Shown here: one piece after another, positions 32,681 through 42,722 of the stretch
How positions within the stretch are numbered: the stretch's first letter is position 1
Layout: the number at the start of each line of letters is the position of its first letter
From: Cytidiella melzeri
Lineage: Eukaryota > Basidiomycota > Agaricomycetes > Polyporales > Irpicaceae
Assembly: GCA_022592445.1 (NCBI GenBank)
Contig: JABYQR010000306.1
Coordinates: forward strand, 1-53,833
DNA length: 53,833 nt
Reading direction: 5' to 3'
Program-made: the position numbers and the translations under genes
The notes under the pieces: generated by a model
Seen by the model: the letters and a program-made list of their open reading frames with translations, nothing else
The model's database searches: none
What the model was told of the DNA's origin: nothing

Positions 32681-33478
32681 TGTTGCGGAGCGACTGCTAT
32701 TATACTGATAACCCTAAACAAGGGTGGAGAAGAGGAGGAGTGGAAGTGAAAGTTGATTCCAACGACGACAACGAGGTCAAAGTCAATGATAAGCAGGCAA
32801 GCAGGCTCAGAGGCCGGATACTAGCAGTGTAAATGACAGAGTTAATAAGGTATGATACTAAGTTACATGCAGTAACTCACCTAGCAGTGCAAATGACAGA
32901 GAGGTCAAGATGCAGAGCTAGGGAGGGTAAGGGCTACTATATATACTGTGGCTGGGTGGTCTGTGCACAAGTTCCCACACTAGGGACTGGAGTAACTGTG
33001 GGGCTGGAGTAACAATAGAACAATAAGGGACCAGGGTAACTGTCAAGGACCAGGGTAGCTGTCAAAGACCAGAGTACGTAGAACAATAGAGCTAGAACAA
33101 TAAGACAATAGAACAATAGAAACTGGAACAATAGAACAATGGAACCTGGGGGAATCCCTGGGGAATCCCTAACAATAGATAGAAGACAATAGACAAAAGA
33201 CAATAGGATAATAAGAACTGGGGGAATCCCTGGGGAATCCCTAACAGTGGAATGAGAACAATAGAACAATAGCCTAGGTTGATCTGGAACCGCTCCAGAT
33301 GGAGTCTAGGGTTTGGGTCTGGACTATTGATAAATAAGGCAGGATGTCACGTGACCCGGGTTAGGGTTAGGTCCGGTAACACTCCTAGCCGGAAAATAAG
33401 CACTCTAGATAGGCGCCTAATGCTATAAACTTGTGACAATATTGGAAAAATCCGGTCTCTGTTGGACTATCCATGTCA
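32681..33478 (-). repeat. 5' LTR of family B element
   Basis: 798 bp, minus strand TGACATGGATAG...CCGCAACA, nearly the same as the solo LTR at 1716-2510. Position, primer site and leader show that it is the 5' LTR of the minus-strand element ending at 23887. It contains about a dozen ACAATA motifs upstream of the promoter, repeated GGGGAATCCCT, and GGGTTAGGGTTAGG (33358-33371). Its outer end abuts a cut family C LTR with no target duplication. Confidence 0.93.
32902..32945 (-). promoter_or_regulatory. TATA box and presumed RNA start of family B LTR
   Basis: Minus-strand TATATATA (32945-32938); 34 bp downstream lies ATCTTGACCT (32911-32902), complementary to the primer-binding site. The same spacing is seen in families A, C and J. 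Confidence 0.75.
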
Positions 33479-33806
33479 AGCTGGGTCATGGGGTCAGGTC
33501 ATGGGGACAATTGCTATTGGTTGATTATTGAAGTGGCACCACTAGGGCATAGGGCATGCTTAGTAAGGTAGATTACTTTGCTTACTCATGTAGGTATTAG
33601 GGGTCTTAGGGTAGTACCTGGGGTCCTCCCCTTCATGTATATAGAGGCACTCCTGAGGGCATATCCCCTCAGTCTTATCCACTGTGTTGAACTAGGACTA
33701 CTCAGTACCCACCAGTACTTTGCTCACCACCACTCTTACTCTCTATCTCACACTATCTCCCCCAGTTTATCAACTTACCTGGTGAGTAGTAACCTTAACT
33801 GTTACA
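33479..33806 (+). repeat. 3' part of a family C LTR
   Basis: Matches the last 330 bp of the LTR at 44647-45353 (from AGCTGGGTCATGGGG to TTAACTGTTACA), including TATATA and CAGTCTTATCCA. The first 375 bp are missing, cut by the family B LTR. Its right end joins RNase H codons of a pol copy directly. Confidence 0.9.
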
Positions 33807-35106
33807 GGCGCCACTACCTTGAGGGGCTCAAGGAACCGTTTGAGATCCAGACAGATCACGCCAACCTGCAGTACTGGAAAACTGTGCAACACCTCACTCA
33901 ATGCCAAGCACGTTTGTCATTACTCTTGGCTGACTTCGACTTTGTGTTGGTTCACAAGCCTGGCAGTACCATGATACACGCTGATCCTCTCTCTCGTCTT
34001 CACTCACACGCTGTCACAGACAAAGAAGACAACAAGGATCAGGTGGTACTGAAACCGGAACATTCCTGGATCCTTGCTACCAGTGAACTTTCCACTGCTT
34101 CTCCACTCGAATCAAAGATCCAAGAATGCACGGAACAAGAAGCAGAAGTTGCACAAGCTCTCGCTACCCTGTGAAAGAAGGGTCCCCGCAAACTTGTCGG
34201 CGGCTTACTCGAATGGGAAGAGAGTGACGGACTCATCTACTACAAGGGAAAACTCTACATCCCTAACAACAAAGAGCTCCGTCATGAAATCGTCAAATCT
34301 TGCCATGACACACCCGCGGCTGGTTATCTGGGCAAACACGGCACCATAGAGCTAGTCTCACAGCACTATTGGTGGCCAAGGATGAATGCCTTCATAGAGA
34401 CTTACGTACTAGGCTGTGATTGCTGTCAACGCTACAAGTCAGCTCCACATCCTAAAGCAGTACTACAGCCTCAGAAAACTCCGGCCGGACCTTGGGAACA
34501 CGTTGGACTAGATCTCATCACTCAGCTGCCACCCTCTAAGGGATTTGATTCGATTGCGGTCTACGTTGACCACTACTCCAATCAAACGCACATCATCCCT
34601 ACTACCACTAAGGTTAACACTGAGGGGATTGCTGATCTACACTACAAAGAAGTATTCCAACTTCACGGCATTCCCAAGAAGGTGTTCTCTGACTGAGGAC
34701 CCCAATTTGCAGCGCGCTTCATGCATGCGCTCTATCACCGTTTGGGCATAGAGACTGGTTTTACAACCGCCTATCATCCGCAAGGAAATGGCAAAGTTGA
34801 ACGCAAGAACCAGCATACCAAACAGTACCTGCGTCTATTCTGTCAGCAACAACAAGACGGCTAGGTTGATCATCTGCCAGCAGCTGAGTTTGCACTCAAC
34901 TCGCAAGTACATGCGGGTAACTCTCAAACACCGTTTGAAGTCATCGACAGATATCACCCCAACTTCACCATACCAGTTAGCAAGCGAAGCAATATCCCAT
35001 CGCTTGATGAGCGCCTTGACAACATGGCTCGAGTATGCAAAGAGACCGAAGCAGCTCTTTGTCTAAGCAAAGAAAAGATGAAGCAACTCTACAAATCTGA
35101 GAAGCA
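33807..35106 (+). pseudogene. pol: Decayed pol copy like that of family A (RNase H to integrase)
   Basis: Matches 49-1348 along its length: RHYLEGLKEPFEIQTDHANL, H2C2 domain, DDE core (VFSD then TGA) and FALNSQVHAGNSQTPFEV. Stops have arisen at 34172-34174 (CGA to TGA), 34694-34696 (CGA to TGA) and 34862-34864 (TGG to TAG). Most other changes are also C to T or G to A, many at CG. It ends abruptly at 35106-35110, where a family A LTR piece begins. It cannot encode an active integrase. Confidence 0.92.
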
Positions 35107-35109
35107 ATT

Positions 35110-35350
35110 GGGTTTGACATCACAGATACCATTCACATGGACTCCTTTTGTTCTTTCCCTAGTGTTCTCTTTATGGAAGGATGTTCTCACAGGTGTGGGA
35201 ATGGAATACATCAGTTGGTCTCCTTTTAGATAGATTCTCTCACAAGTAGAGTTCTTGGCAAGGTCTAGACAATAGCTATTATTCTCCTTTAGGTAGTTCT
35301 TTTGTTCTTTGTTCACACGGCTTCTTGCAAAGCCTGCCCTCAACGTGGTC
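35110..35350 (+). repeat. Family A LTR fragment, direct arm
   Basis: Matches about 240 bp from the middle of the family A LTR (from GGGTTTGAC to CCTGCCCTCAACGTGGTC). It forms the left arm (35110-35331) of an inverted repeat with 35351-36221, with a 19-bp loop. Both arms share changes (for example TCACATGGACTCCTTTTG) that intact LTRs lack. Confidence 0.85.
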
Positions 35351-36466
35351 TTTGCAAGAAGCCGTGTGAACAAAGAACAAAAGAACTACCTAAAGGAGAA
35401 CAATAGCTATTGTCTACACTGCGGGCAAAGGCTGATTTCACATGGCGTGAAATTATTGTGAGAGTTATTTGAGATGTTAAAAATCCCGTGAATATCTGCT
35501 TATGTTTGGTAGGTTACATTGATATACAATCAAAGACATTTTTGTGAATTTTCTACAACTTTTTAAGCCTATCTACTGGCAGCCTTTCCGCGCTCCGAAA
35601 ATCTGTGTCAATATTGATTTTTGGGCAGATTTCCGACCAACCTAAAATTGTAAAGACAAATAGATTTCCCACGTGTGTCGGGTGATGGCAAACATAACGT
35701 GGCAAACAACTTTCCAGAACTTTTCAGTAGCACGTCGCCGGAAATGCTACCTGCCCTTTCCTTTTCTGGATTTTTTCATGCCCTTTTCCAAATCCGTGGA
35801 AGGCATCTTTTCCACTTGATTTTCCAAGCCTTGAAAGGTAAACTTCCTTTCATTTTTCTTTCTGATTTAACTACCACTTAAAAAACATGAATTCCTGCCC
35901 CTGAAAAGGCACAGAATTTGTATAGCATTATTTTGTATTCTCAAACATTAAGAAACAATTCCAAGCCCAAAATTGCTTATGGATTATCTGCTGATAGTTA
36001 ACATTTAAGTGGGTAATCATGCAAATTTCAAGGTGTGTGAAATCGGCATTTGCCCCTAGTGCTAGACCTTGCCAAGAACTCTACTCGTGAGAGAATCTAT
36101 CTAAAAGGAGACCAACTATTGTATTCCATTCCCACACCTGTGAGAACATCCATCCATAAAGAGAACAATAGAGAAAGAACAAAAGGAGTCCATGTGAACG
36201 TCATTTATGACATCAAACCCTAGCTATGGGCTGAGCCATGTGGTTGTAGCCATGTGGTCTTACTTAAGCTAAGTCACATGCCAGTGTGACGTAGTAGCAA
36301 GTAATGTGACCGTGTGGAGCATCTAAGCCACGTGATACGGGCGCTTAATAGATGTGCAAAGGGGTTTGTGCAGAGAAGGTTGCAACTGAGCTGCAGCCCG
36401 GAGTTTTACAGATAAAAACAAGAGGTAAATTGCGAAAATTAAGGGCTAGTCAGGCCATCCATGACC
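35351..36466 (-). repeat. Family A LTR fragment, inverted arm, split by a MITE
   Basis: The reverse complement of the family A LTR from TTTGCAAGAAGCC up to its first bases (CCATCCATGAC, 36465; the terminal base is changed). It is split at 35417-36061 by the CACTA-like insert. Removing the insert restores ATTGTCTAGACCTTGCC. Confidence 0.88.
35417..36061. mobile_element. CACTA-like MITE, 645 bp
   Basis: AT-rich, non-coding. The ends are inverted repeats of about 26 bp with four mismatches: CACTGCGGGCAAAGGCTGAT.. at the left, CACTAGGGGCAAATGCCGAT.. at the right read inward, both followed by TTCACA. It is flanked by a 3-bp duplication CTA (35414-35416 and 36062-36064). The CACT(A/G) ends with a 3-bp duplication are the marks of the CACTA (En/Spm, CMC) superfamily. 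It has no transposase, so it was moved by an element elsewhere. Confidence 0.85.
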
Positions 36467-37115
36467 GAGTTGCTCAAGAAGCAAGGGAAAGTGGCAGGGG
36501 CAACTTTGAGGGGAAAACCACGGGGGTGTCGTATTCTCCGCTAAGCCAAGTACAGACACAGCGTATATAAGTAAAAGGCAATAGGGGCTATAGAAAATTG
36601 AAGCCATGCGAGAGCAAGGCAAGGAAAGGGGCATCGCGGGATGAAACGAGGGACAAACACGAAACATGTTACAGGAGCGATGGGGCACTGCCTTTAGCCG
36701 CTGTGCAAAGAGAACAGGCTGCGGAATCCGAGGGAGTGGAAAAGGGGGCCGGGGGGTTCCAACAGCTATGAGCTTGAGTGCGAGGGACTACAAGGATGCA
36801 ATATGCAGCAAGTGAAGCAATGCAATGCAAGGCGAGGCAACGCGAGGCAAGGCGAGACAACGCGAGATAACGCAATGCGACGCAAAGGGAATGCAAGGCA
36901 ACGCAACGCGAAGCAAAGGGAAGCAAAGCGACCCAATGCGAAGCAAGGCAAAATGAAGCAATGCAATGGAAAGCAAGGTGAAGCGATGCAATGGAGAGCA
37001 AAGCAAAGCGAGGCGATGCAATGCAAGTCTTGCCAGAACCAAGGGCTGCTGCTAGTCCATGCGAATGTGCTCGCCTTTGGGCCTGTTGCACGTCCATCAA
37101 TTTCCGGGTGTATCA
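36467..37115 (-). repeat. Family G LTR fragment
   Basis: The minus strand starts at 37115 with TGATACACCCGGAAATTG, matching the first 18 bp of the family G LTR (27503). It cuts a gag gene exactly there. Minus-strand TATATA lies near 36565, about 545 bp inside (about 575 bp in the other copy). The rest shows little likeness by eye, so this is a divergent relative. The other end was lost at the inverted family A LTR. Confidence 0.5.
36812..37027 (+). repeat. Pentamer satellite (GCRAN)n
   Basis: About 43 tandem units of five bases, mostly GCAAN and GCGAN (for example GCAATGCAATGCAAGGCGAG), with scattered changes. The minus strand reads as repeated Ala/Ser/Leu-rich shadow frames that have no meaning as protein. 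Confidence 0.85.
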
Positions 37116-38032
37116 GCGTTGCAAGTACTCAGTGCTCAAGCTTGACTTGAGGCGGTCGAAGAGGTCCTGCTGGCTCCAGCCAGTGCGAGGGGCCCATGTC
37201 TCAAATTCAGAGATGTGGGTGGCAAAGGTCTTATTGCCTTGCTTCATGTTGGCAATTTTTGTCTTGGCCTCCATGACAGCATCTATAGGCTCGAATTTTG
37301 CTTTGAAACGCTCGATGAATGTATCCCAGCTATTGCCAAAAGCTGGTTGTTATTTGCAAGCTCCTCAATATGAAGACGAGCCCAGTCGGGAACATCGTCC
37401 TGCATGAACAACAGAGCACTGGTGATGAGTTTGTGAGGATTGAAGATCCTCGCGCCATTGTTGTCCAACCGGACCTGGCCTTGCGTGTCCTGTTGGAAAA
37501 ACACCTTGCCCTGGTTTCGGGCCCAGACAATGAAAGCATGCCGGAAGAGCCTTGCTTCCGACGAAGCTTTTCCCTTAAAAGAGACCAGTTTCTTGACAAT
37601 ACTCCGTTCTCGGGACGTGTGCATGGCTGCTGCAGCTGCCGCTGGTTGTACCGCTGCTAGTGCGGCAACTTGGTTGGTGAGGTCCACCATTCTCTGTGTC
37701 AGGACGCCGAACATGGTTAGGATGTCCTGGGCACTTAGGCTGGCGGCTGGGACAGCAGGGGCAGCGGTGGTGGTGGGCGGGTTAAGATCCATGTTTTCCT
37801 TGGTATAGAGACAAAGATTTTCTATGGAGGGCGGTTGGTAGGTTTTTGTATAGTATTTGTGTTCAATAGCTTCAGTTGGGTCTAACTGATTGAACCGATT
37901 GGGGCACTGTGGTGTTTTTATGCACTTGTCAAACGATTTTTCGTCTTTTCGAAAGTGGTTGTCAGTGACCGAAATAGGATCGAAGAAATGGATACAATTA
38001 TCACAAGGAAGAATAGACAATGTGGTGTGCAA
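37116..38032 (-). pseudogene. gag: Gag fragment close to the family A gag
   Basis: Starts with the CPNR segment (CDNCIHFFDP..., CIKTPQCPNRFNQ) without an ATG, then MDLNPPTTTAAPAVP at the usual gag start. The capsid is FKGKASSEARLFRHAFIVWA, DNNGARIFNPHKLITSAL, FEPIDAVMEAKTKIANMKQG, TWAPRTGWSQQDLFDRL. It closely matches 51228-51917. A frame shift lies near 37330. It is cut after STEYLQR by the family G LTR. Confidence 0.87.
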
Positions 38033-38045
38033 ACTGTGAATTTGT

Positions 38046-38524
38046 CTAGATCCACTCGTAGTAGCTATTGTTATTAACTACGGTAAGTTGCGCAAGAACT
38101 TTGTTATAGTTCTTACAAAGCTGCTTAAATGAAACCTTCCCAATTGCTTTGCAACCCCAGTCTAGGAGTTGCCACTTGCGGTCTGCTGTGACGGGTGCAA
38201 GCTTGTCAAGTCGGTTGAGGAAGTGATTGACTTTGTTGTTAAGATAAAGTAGCGCATGACGGTGGTCGGGGTCTGCACAGTTGATAAGTTCTTGGAGCCC
38301 TGTGAGAGCTTGTAGGCGGGTGCAAACCGCGGTGAGCTTTGGCCTGAAGATGCCGACGAGGTCAACCGGTGATAACTTCTTAAAGTCTATCAACACCGGT
38401 TTGAGTGCAGCAGGGAGTGGGCGGGGGAAACTTAGCGAGCTGCTCAGAGAGAGTTGGCTTGTGGGTTTGCTGCTCAGCTAGAGTGCAATCACGTTCTTCA
38501 GCGGCGCGTTCTGACAGGCGGTTG
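38046..38524 (-). pseudogene. ORF0 fragment upstream of the gag fragment
   Basis: LAEQQTHKPTLSEQLAKFPP, then after a one-base shift LIDFKKLSPVDLVGIFRPKL and the conserved C-terminal domain ADRKWQLLDWGCKAIGKVSF. It matches ORF0 at 50454-51181 closely. The N-terminal 75 or so codons are missing: the copy stops at 38524, next to the zinc-cluster gene. Confidence 0.8.
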
Positions 38525-38525
38525 G

Positions 38526-39934
38526 GTGGCAGACGTCATTGCTGCCTTTGTAAGTACCTTTTTCCTCACTACTGCCTCTCTTACTCACTCTCCCATTCCA
38601 GCAAGCCTACGAAAATGTCTCGCCCCTGTGCAAGGATGCCGAGACCAATCCTACCTTCCTCCACCTCTTCTCTCTCTTTGCCGCTAAGGAACACTGCGTC
38701 CGCCTGCCCCAAGCTCAGCAGGTCTCTCTCCGCAATGCCCTCCGTCCCCTCTAGCACAGCCTCAGCGCCCATCTTTGCCAGACGTCCTTCCTGGAGGCTC
38801 CCATTGTCGAGCTTCTCCTCAAGTGGGATTGGTGGGTTGGTGACTGGCCCAAAAACAAGGACAACATGGACGCCAAGGCTTCCGCCAACGACCACAAATT
38901 TTTGCACTCCAAGTCGCCATCCGCTATTGTCGCCCAAGAGCCTGAAGCTGCGCTCATCGAGCTTACCAACGAGGATAAGGAGGAAGCGCAGCCGTGTCCT
39001 CCACGCAAACGCAAAAGGGCGGACACTTCCGCTTCTCTTGATGTGAGGGCCAGGCCACCGGCCAAGAAGCTGTCGCAGGCGCAGCAGGACCAGCTGCAGG
39101 GAATAGGTCCAAACTTGCTCACCGGCAAGGAGTGGCGGAATCTCCCCACCCACAGGACCGCTACTACGGTTGCTCTTGGAGAGAGTCGGGTGAGCACCCT
39201 CCCCGCTTTCTCTTTCTTGCCTTTCACTAACATCTCCTCCGCTTTTAGTGCGACTATTGCAAGGAAAAGGACCTTGAGCAGTGCCATCACCCTTAAAATG
39301 GTACCCGCGACTTCTGCTGTCTCCCTTGTGGAGACATCAAGCACGCTTGCCGGTTGAACGGCACGCCCTTTGACAAAGACATGCCAGATGTCGCGCAGAC
39401 GCAGGACGAGGTGGAGGTCCTCGACAAAGAGCCGGCCCCACCACTCTTTGGTAACTCCATTGCCACCTCCAGGCCTCTTTGCGCCACTGCCGCTGCTGCC
39501 AATGCCAAGGGCAAAGGTAAGGCCCCCGCCTCCCCTTCTCTTGCCGCCGTTGCTGGTCCTAGCGGCCTCCAACTGGACGTTGTCATGCCGCCCCTGTGAC
39601 CAGGGCTGCGTCACCCACAAGTTGCTCGCCCTCCTTCCCCGCGTCCTCCCCCTACCGTCTTCAATGTCGATGACGGTGTCGAGGAGATGCCTGGCAAACC
39701 TGCCAAACTTCACAGCAGAGCTCCTCCAACCGTGTGGTACTGCAACAGTACCTCACCGCCCTCAAGACTGAACTCGGTGCCGTGCTGGGTCAGATTACCA
39801 TTGGCAACGCTCGGATGGCCGCTTTGCGCAGCGGTGCTACGCAATACAAGGTGAAGGTCCTGGCCGCGCAGCGTGAGCTGGACGCAGTCATTGCCAAGGA
39901 GGCTGCTCTATTTGCTGGCCCGTCGCTTTTGTAG
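38526..39934 (+). pseudogene. Broken zinc-cluster protein gene with introns
   Basis: One frame across two introns: 38550-38601 (GTAAGT..TTCCAG) and 39190-39248 (GTGAGC..TTTTAG). It reads AYENVSPLCKDAETNPTFLH, LLKWDWWVGDWPKNKDNMDA, an acidic stretch, a basic PPRKRKR signal, and CDYCKEKDLEQCHHP.NGTR followed by DFCCLPCGDIKHAC. The Cys pattern C-x2-C-x7-C-x11-C-x2-C-x6-C is close to the fungal Zn(II)2Cys6 DNA-binding cluster. Stops at 38752-38754 and 39297-39299, and a shift before the helical end (LTALKTELGAVLGQITIGNA), show decay. Its 5' end is lost. I know similar proteins as large families in mushrooms. Confidence 0.6.
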
Positions 39935-40333
39935 GAGTCTCGTGGCTTGTCGCCGGTGCTGTCTGTCCGTGTCCTCGTCTTGCTTGTACTAGCTACTTAA
40001 TATATAATGTCCAATTGTTTTCGCTGCTTATTTTATGAGTGAAGTAAGAAAAAAAAAGAGAAAACACCATATAAAGAAAAAAAGAATAAATAAAAATCCG
40101 AGGCTTGGGTGTGAGGCGCATGTGTATTCCTCCCCCCAAACTCACAAAATCTGCCCTGTTCTCAGGGTGCAGACGTCGGATTTGAGTAAAAATGTTAACG
40201 CAGCGACTCTCAGTAAGTCATCATGGAATTGCTGCGCTGTCCCACATGGCAGGACACAAAAATAATAGCTGTTGCAAAACAAAGTGGAGAAAATGGAAAA
40301 ATATAATATGATGATACAACTAATCATAGAGTG
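39935..40333. other. Intergenic stretch
   Basis: AT-rich with A runs (40049-40100); no gene or repeat recognised. Confidence 0.4.
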
Positions 40334-41868
40334 TTTTGCACCTAGGCGTTGAGCGCGTGCGCCGGCTCATCTTCATTCTCTGCCGCCTGCGCGTCGCCTA
40401 AAGGCTTGTCTTTTTTGTCGTTGCCTTGCGACCGCGACACCTCCATCTCCTTAAGCTGTTCTAAAGTGATTTTGGCAAAGCTGTCTGGCAAGGGGATTTT
40501 GGCACGCTCCAGATATGGACTCTAAATGCTGCAACTGGTCGGTCTAAAACCACACCGTCCAACTCGCAGAGCACTCAAGCTCCTTCTTGATTCCTGGCAA
40601 CAACAATAAGTGGTCCGAGATACCAGGCGTGCATCTTGCAATTCAAGGCCTTTTCAATTGTGGTGTTGCAAACTAGTACGAGCGATCCTCTCCTAAAATC
40701 AAAGTCGCGGATGGTATGCATGGGCTGCCTTAGTACAAGAGTCCATGTCCTTGTCTCATCGCGTGACCAGATGCTTCAACACTTTTGTAACGCGATTGCC
40801 CGTTGACTGATAAGATCCTCAGTGGACAACACAGAGTCCGCCGCCGGCTGCAGGTAGGTTGCTTCGACGATGTCAAGAGGAGTTATTGGATATGTGCCGG
40901 TAACCACGAAGTAAGTAGAACGGCCCATCCGTTTGCGCGTGGTGATTTGCTCTGACCAGAAAACCAATGCAGCAACCTGAGACCACCAACTAGCATCGCC
41001 GTTTGCTGCTTTATAGAGCGCCTGACAAACGTTGTAGTGAGCTTGCTTGACTTACCCATTTGCCTGCGAGTTGTAGCTGCTGATCCAAATATAATGGATG
41101 TGATATCGCTTGCCAAGGTATTCAATTGCGTTGACGAACGCGCCACCATTGTCCGAGACTATTTCCAAAAGTGCGCCCCAGCAACAGAGAATGTCGGTGA
41201 AAATTCATTCTCCTATTGTCTTCCCAGTCTCGGAGCGCAGAGCGCGGAACTCCGGCCAATGCGAAATTGAGCAGCGCCCTTGGACCACGTACTTGAAGCC
41301 CCCAGACACTGGCAGGTGCATGGTGTCCATGTATACTTTTGTGAAGAGCGGCACCGGTGGTTGGACTGTCGGAGGAAGCAGTATTTGACGTTTCTGTTGT
41401 GTCTGACATATATGGCAAGTCCTGATGTACCATGCAATATCTCCCAAGTGAAACGGCCACCAGAAACGCTCTGACACCATTGCGGCCGTTGCAAAAACTC
41501 CTTGATGAGCGGCGCCATTGTGACAGTCGCGAAGTACCTTCATACGGTCGCCTGGCCACACAACTAGCTTATGTGCTCCCGTGGCATCTTGTTGGAAGAG
41601 TTGCCCCCCATCCCCAAAGAACAAGGTTGGGTATCGGAGGAATGCCTGCAACTCTTTTTTACCCATGCCCTCCGGCGTTTCGAGTGTCTCCTAAAAGCGC
41701 GGGATGGCCTCTAACTTACCATCCATGTCCGCCGCCTTTTTGGTGCGGGGACATGTGCTGTACTCCAAACCCGGTCCTGGACCATTGTCAATCAGGTCAT
41801 AAATGTAACCTGTAGTGGCCGAGGGAGTAGGAACAACCAGACGCGGGCGCGGCATTCCAGCTAACAAA
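40334..41868 (-). pseudogene. pol: Ty3/Gypsy integrase fragment, different lineage
   Basis: Read down from 41868: linker (YIYDLIDNGPGPGLEYSTCP), TAG near 41692, H2C2 domain (DCHNGAAHQGVFATAAMV, CHICQTQQKR), then KVYMDTMHLPVSGGFKYVVQ with the first Asp and EIVSDNGGAFVNAIEYLG with the second. The region that should hold the catalytic Glu reads NSQANG-stop-VKQAH (near 41065), so a stop and a Glu to Lys change have destroyed it. FWSEQITTRKRMGRSTYFVV and EATYLQPAADSVLSTEDLIS follow. There is no chromodomain. It is cut at 41870 by the family J LTR. Confidence 0.85.
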
Positions 41869-41870
41869 TG

Positions 41871-42573
41871 TGTTACAAACGGTCTTCACACCCTATTATT
41901 TTTCTTTAATTCTTTGATTATCTTGATAACTCGTTATCTTCTTTACAATTGCGTTGACGATCCAACTCATCTTTCCTCCATCATTCCCTGATCCACATTG
42001 CCTCCGTTCAACATGGACTATGATGTTATTAGTTGCCTCCTTGTGTCCATTCAAACCCCGGACCTAACTCTGATTGGTTACCATTGCCTTGGTCAACACT
42101 CGGCCTCTCCATACCTCTGTTACCACTCCATTGGGTCCAACCCCATCTATCCCCTGTTTCGGGTCCAACCCCATCCATCCCCTGTTTCGCCCCTTCTCTA
42201 TTGATCTTTGCCTCATGATTCCCTTTTCTATTGTCCCTTGTTTCCGCACCTTGACGGTCTTTTCTCTCATTGGCTTTCCAAAGCAGTGGATTTTCTCTGT
42301 GTATTGTTCTTCCTTTCTATTCCTCCGATTCGCTACCACTACTTCGGACTGGTCCAAAAGTAGTTAGGTCAACTTGTATAAATAGCCGCTAGACATGGGG
42401 CTAGAACCTCAGTCTATCCACTTTGTATCAATATTCCTTCTATCAAACCATCATCTGTCTGCCACTGTGCTTGACAGCGACCGCGCGGCCTAGACCATCA
42501 TCCGACCTTGTGTGTAGCTACACAAGGGGTTCTGACTTGATAACTTGTCCCTTGACGATAGTTAGTCTTAACA
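41871..42573 (+). repeat. 5' LTR of family J element
   Basis: 703 bp, TGTTACAAACGG...TTAGTCTTAACA. The right end is fixed by the primer-binding site, and the left end by the TGTTA/TAACA terminal match and by the break in the neighbouring integrase. The 3' partner is not in the window. Confidence 0.75.
42377..42420 (+). promoter_or_regulatory. TATA box and presumed RNA start of family J LTR
   Basis: TATAAATA (42377-42384); 34 bp downstream AGTCTATCCA (42411-42420), the exact reverse complement of the primer-binding site at 42576-42585. Confidence 0.75.
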
Positions 42574-42575
42574 TT

Positions 42576-42585
42576 TGGATAGACT
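42576..42585 (+). promoter_or_regulatory. Self-priming primer-binding site, family J
   Basis: TGGATAGACT, 2 bp after the LTR. It pairs with AGTCTATCCA at the presumed RNA 5' end. It begins with TGG, so tRNA priming cannot be ruled out from this copy alone. Confidence 0.75.
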
Positions 42586-42722
42586 CTTCTGGGTCTACCC
42601 CGCGCACCAAGAAGGTCAACTTGATTGGCAACGACTGTGGTCTTGCTGCAATCCCTTGTCATCCTCGCTAGCCTTACCCTGGATGGGAAGCAGCAACTAG
42701 ACACATCAGACATCAGAAGCAT

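Noticed and set aside
36669..37100. Ala/Leu/Ser-rich minus ORFs with repeated motifs
   Set aside because: Translation of the GCRAN pentamer array; it is open in several frames only because the array lacks stop words.
38751..39713. Minus-strand ORF of 320 codons
   Set aside because: Opposite to the zinc-cluster gene, whose introns and Cys pattern support the plus strand; the minus frame is low-complexity.
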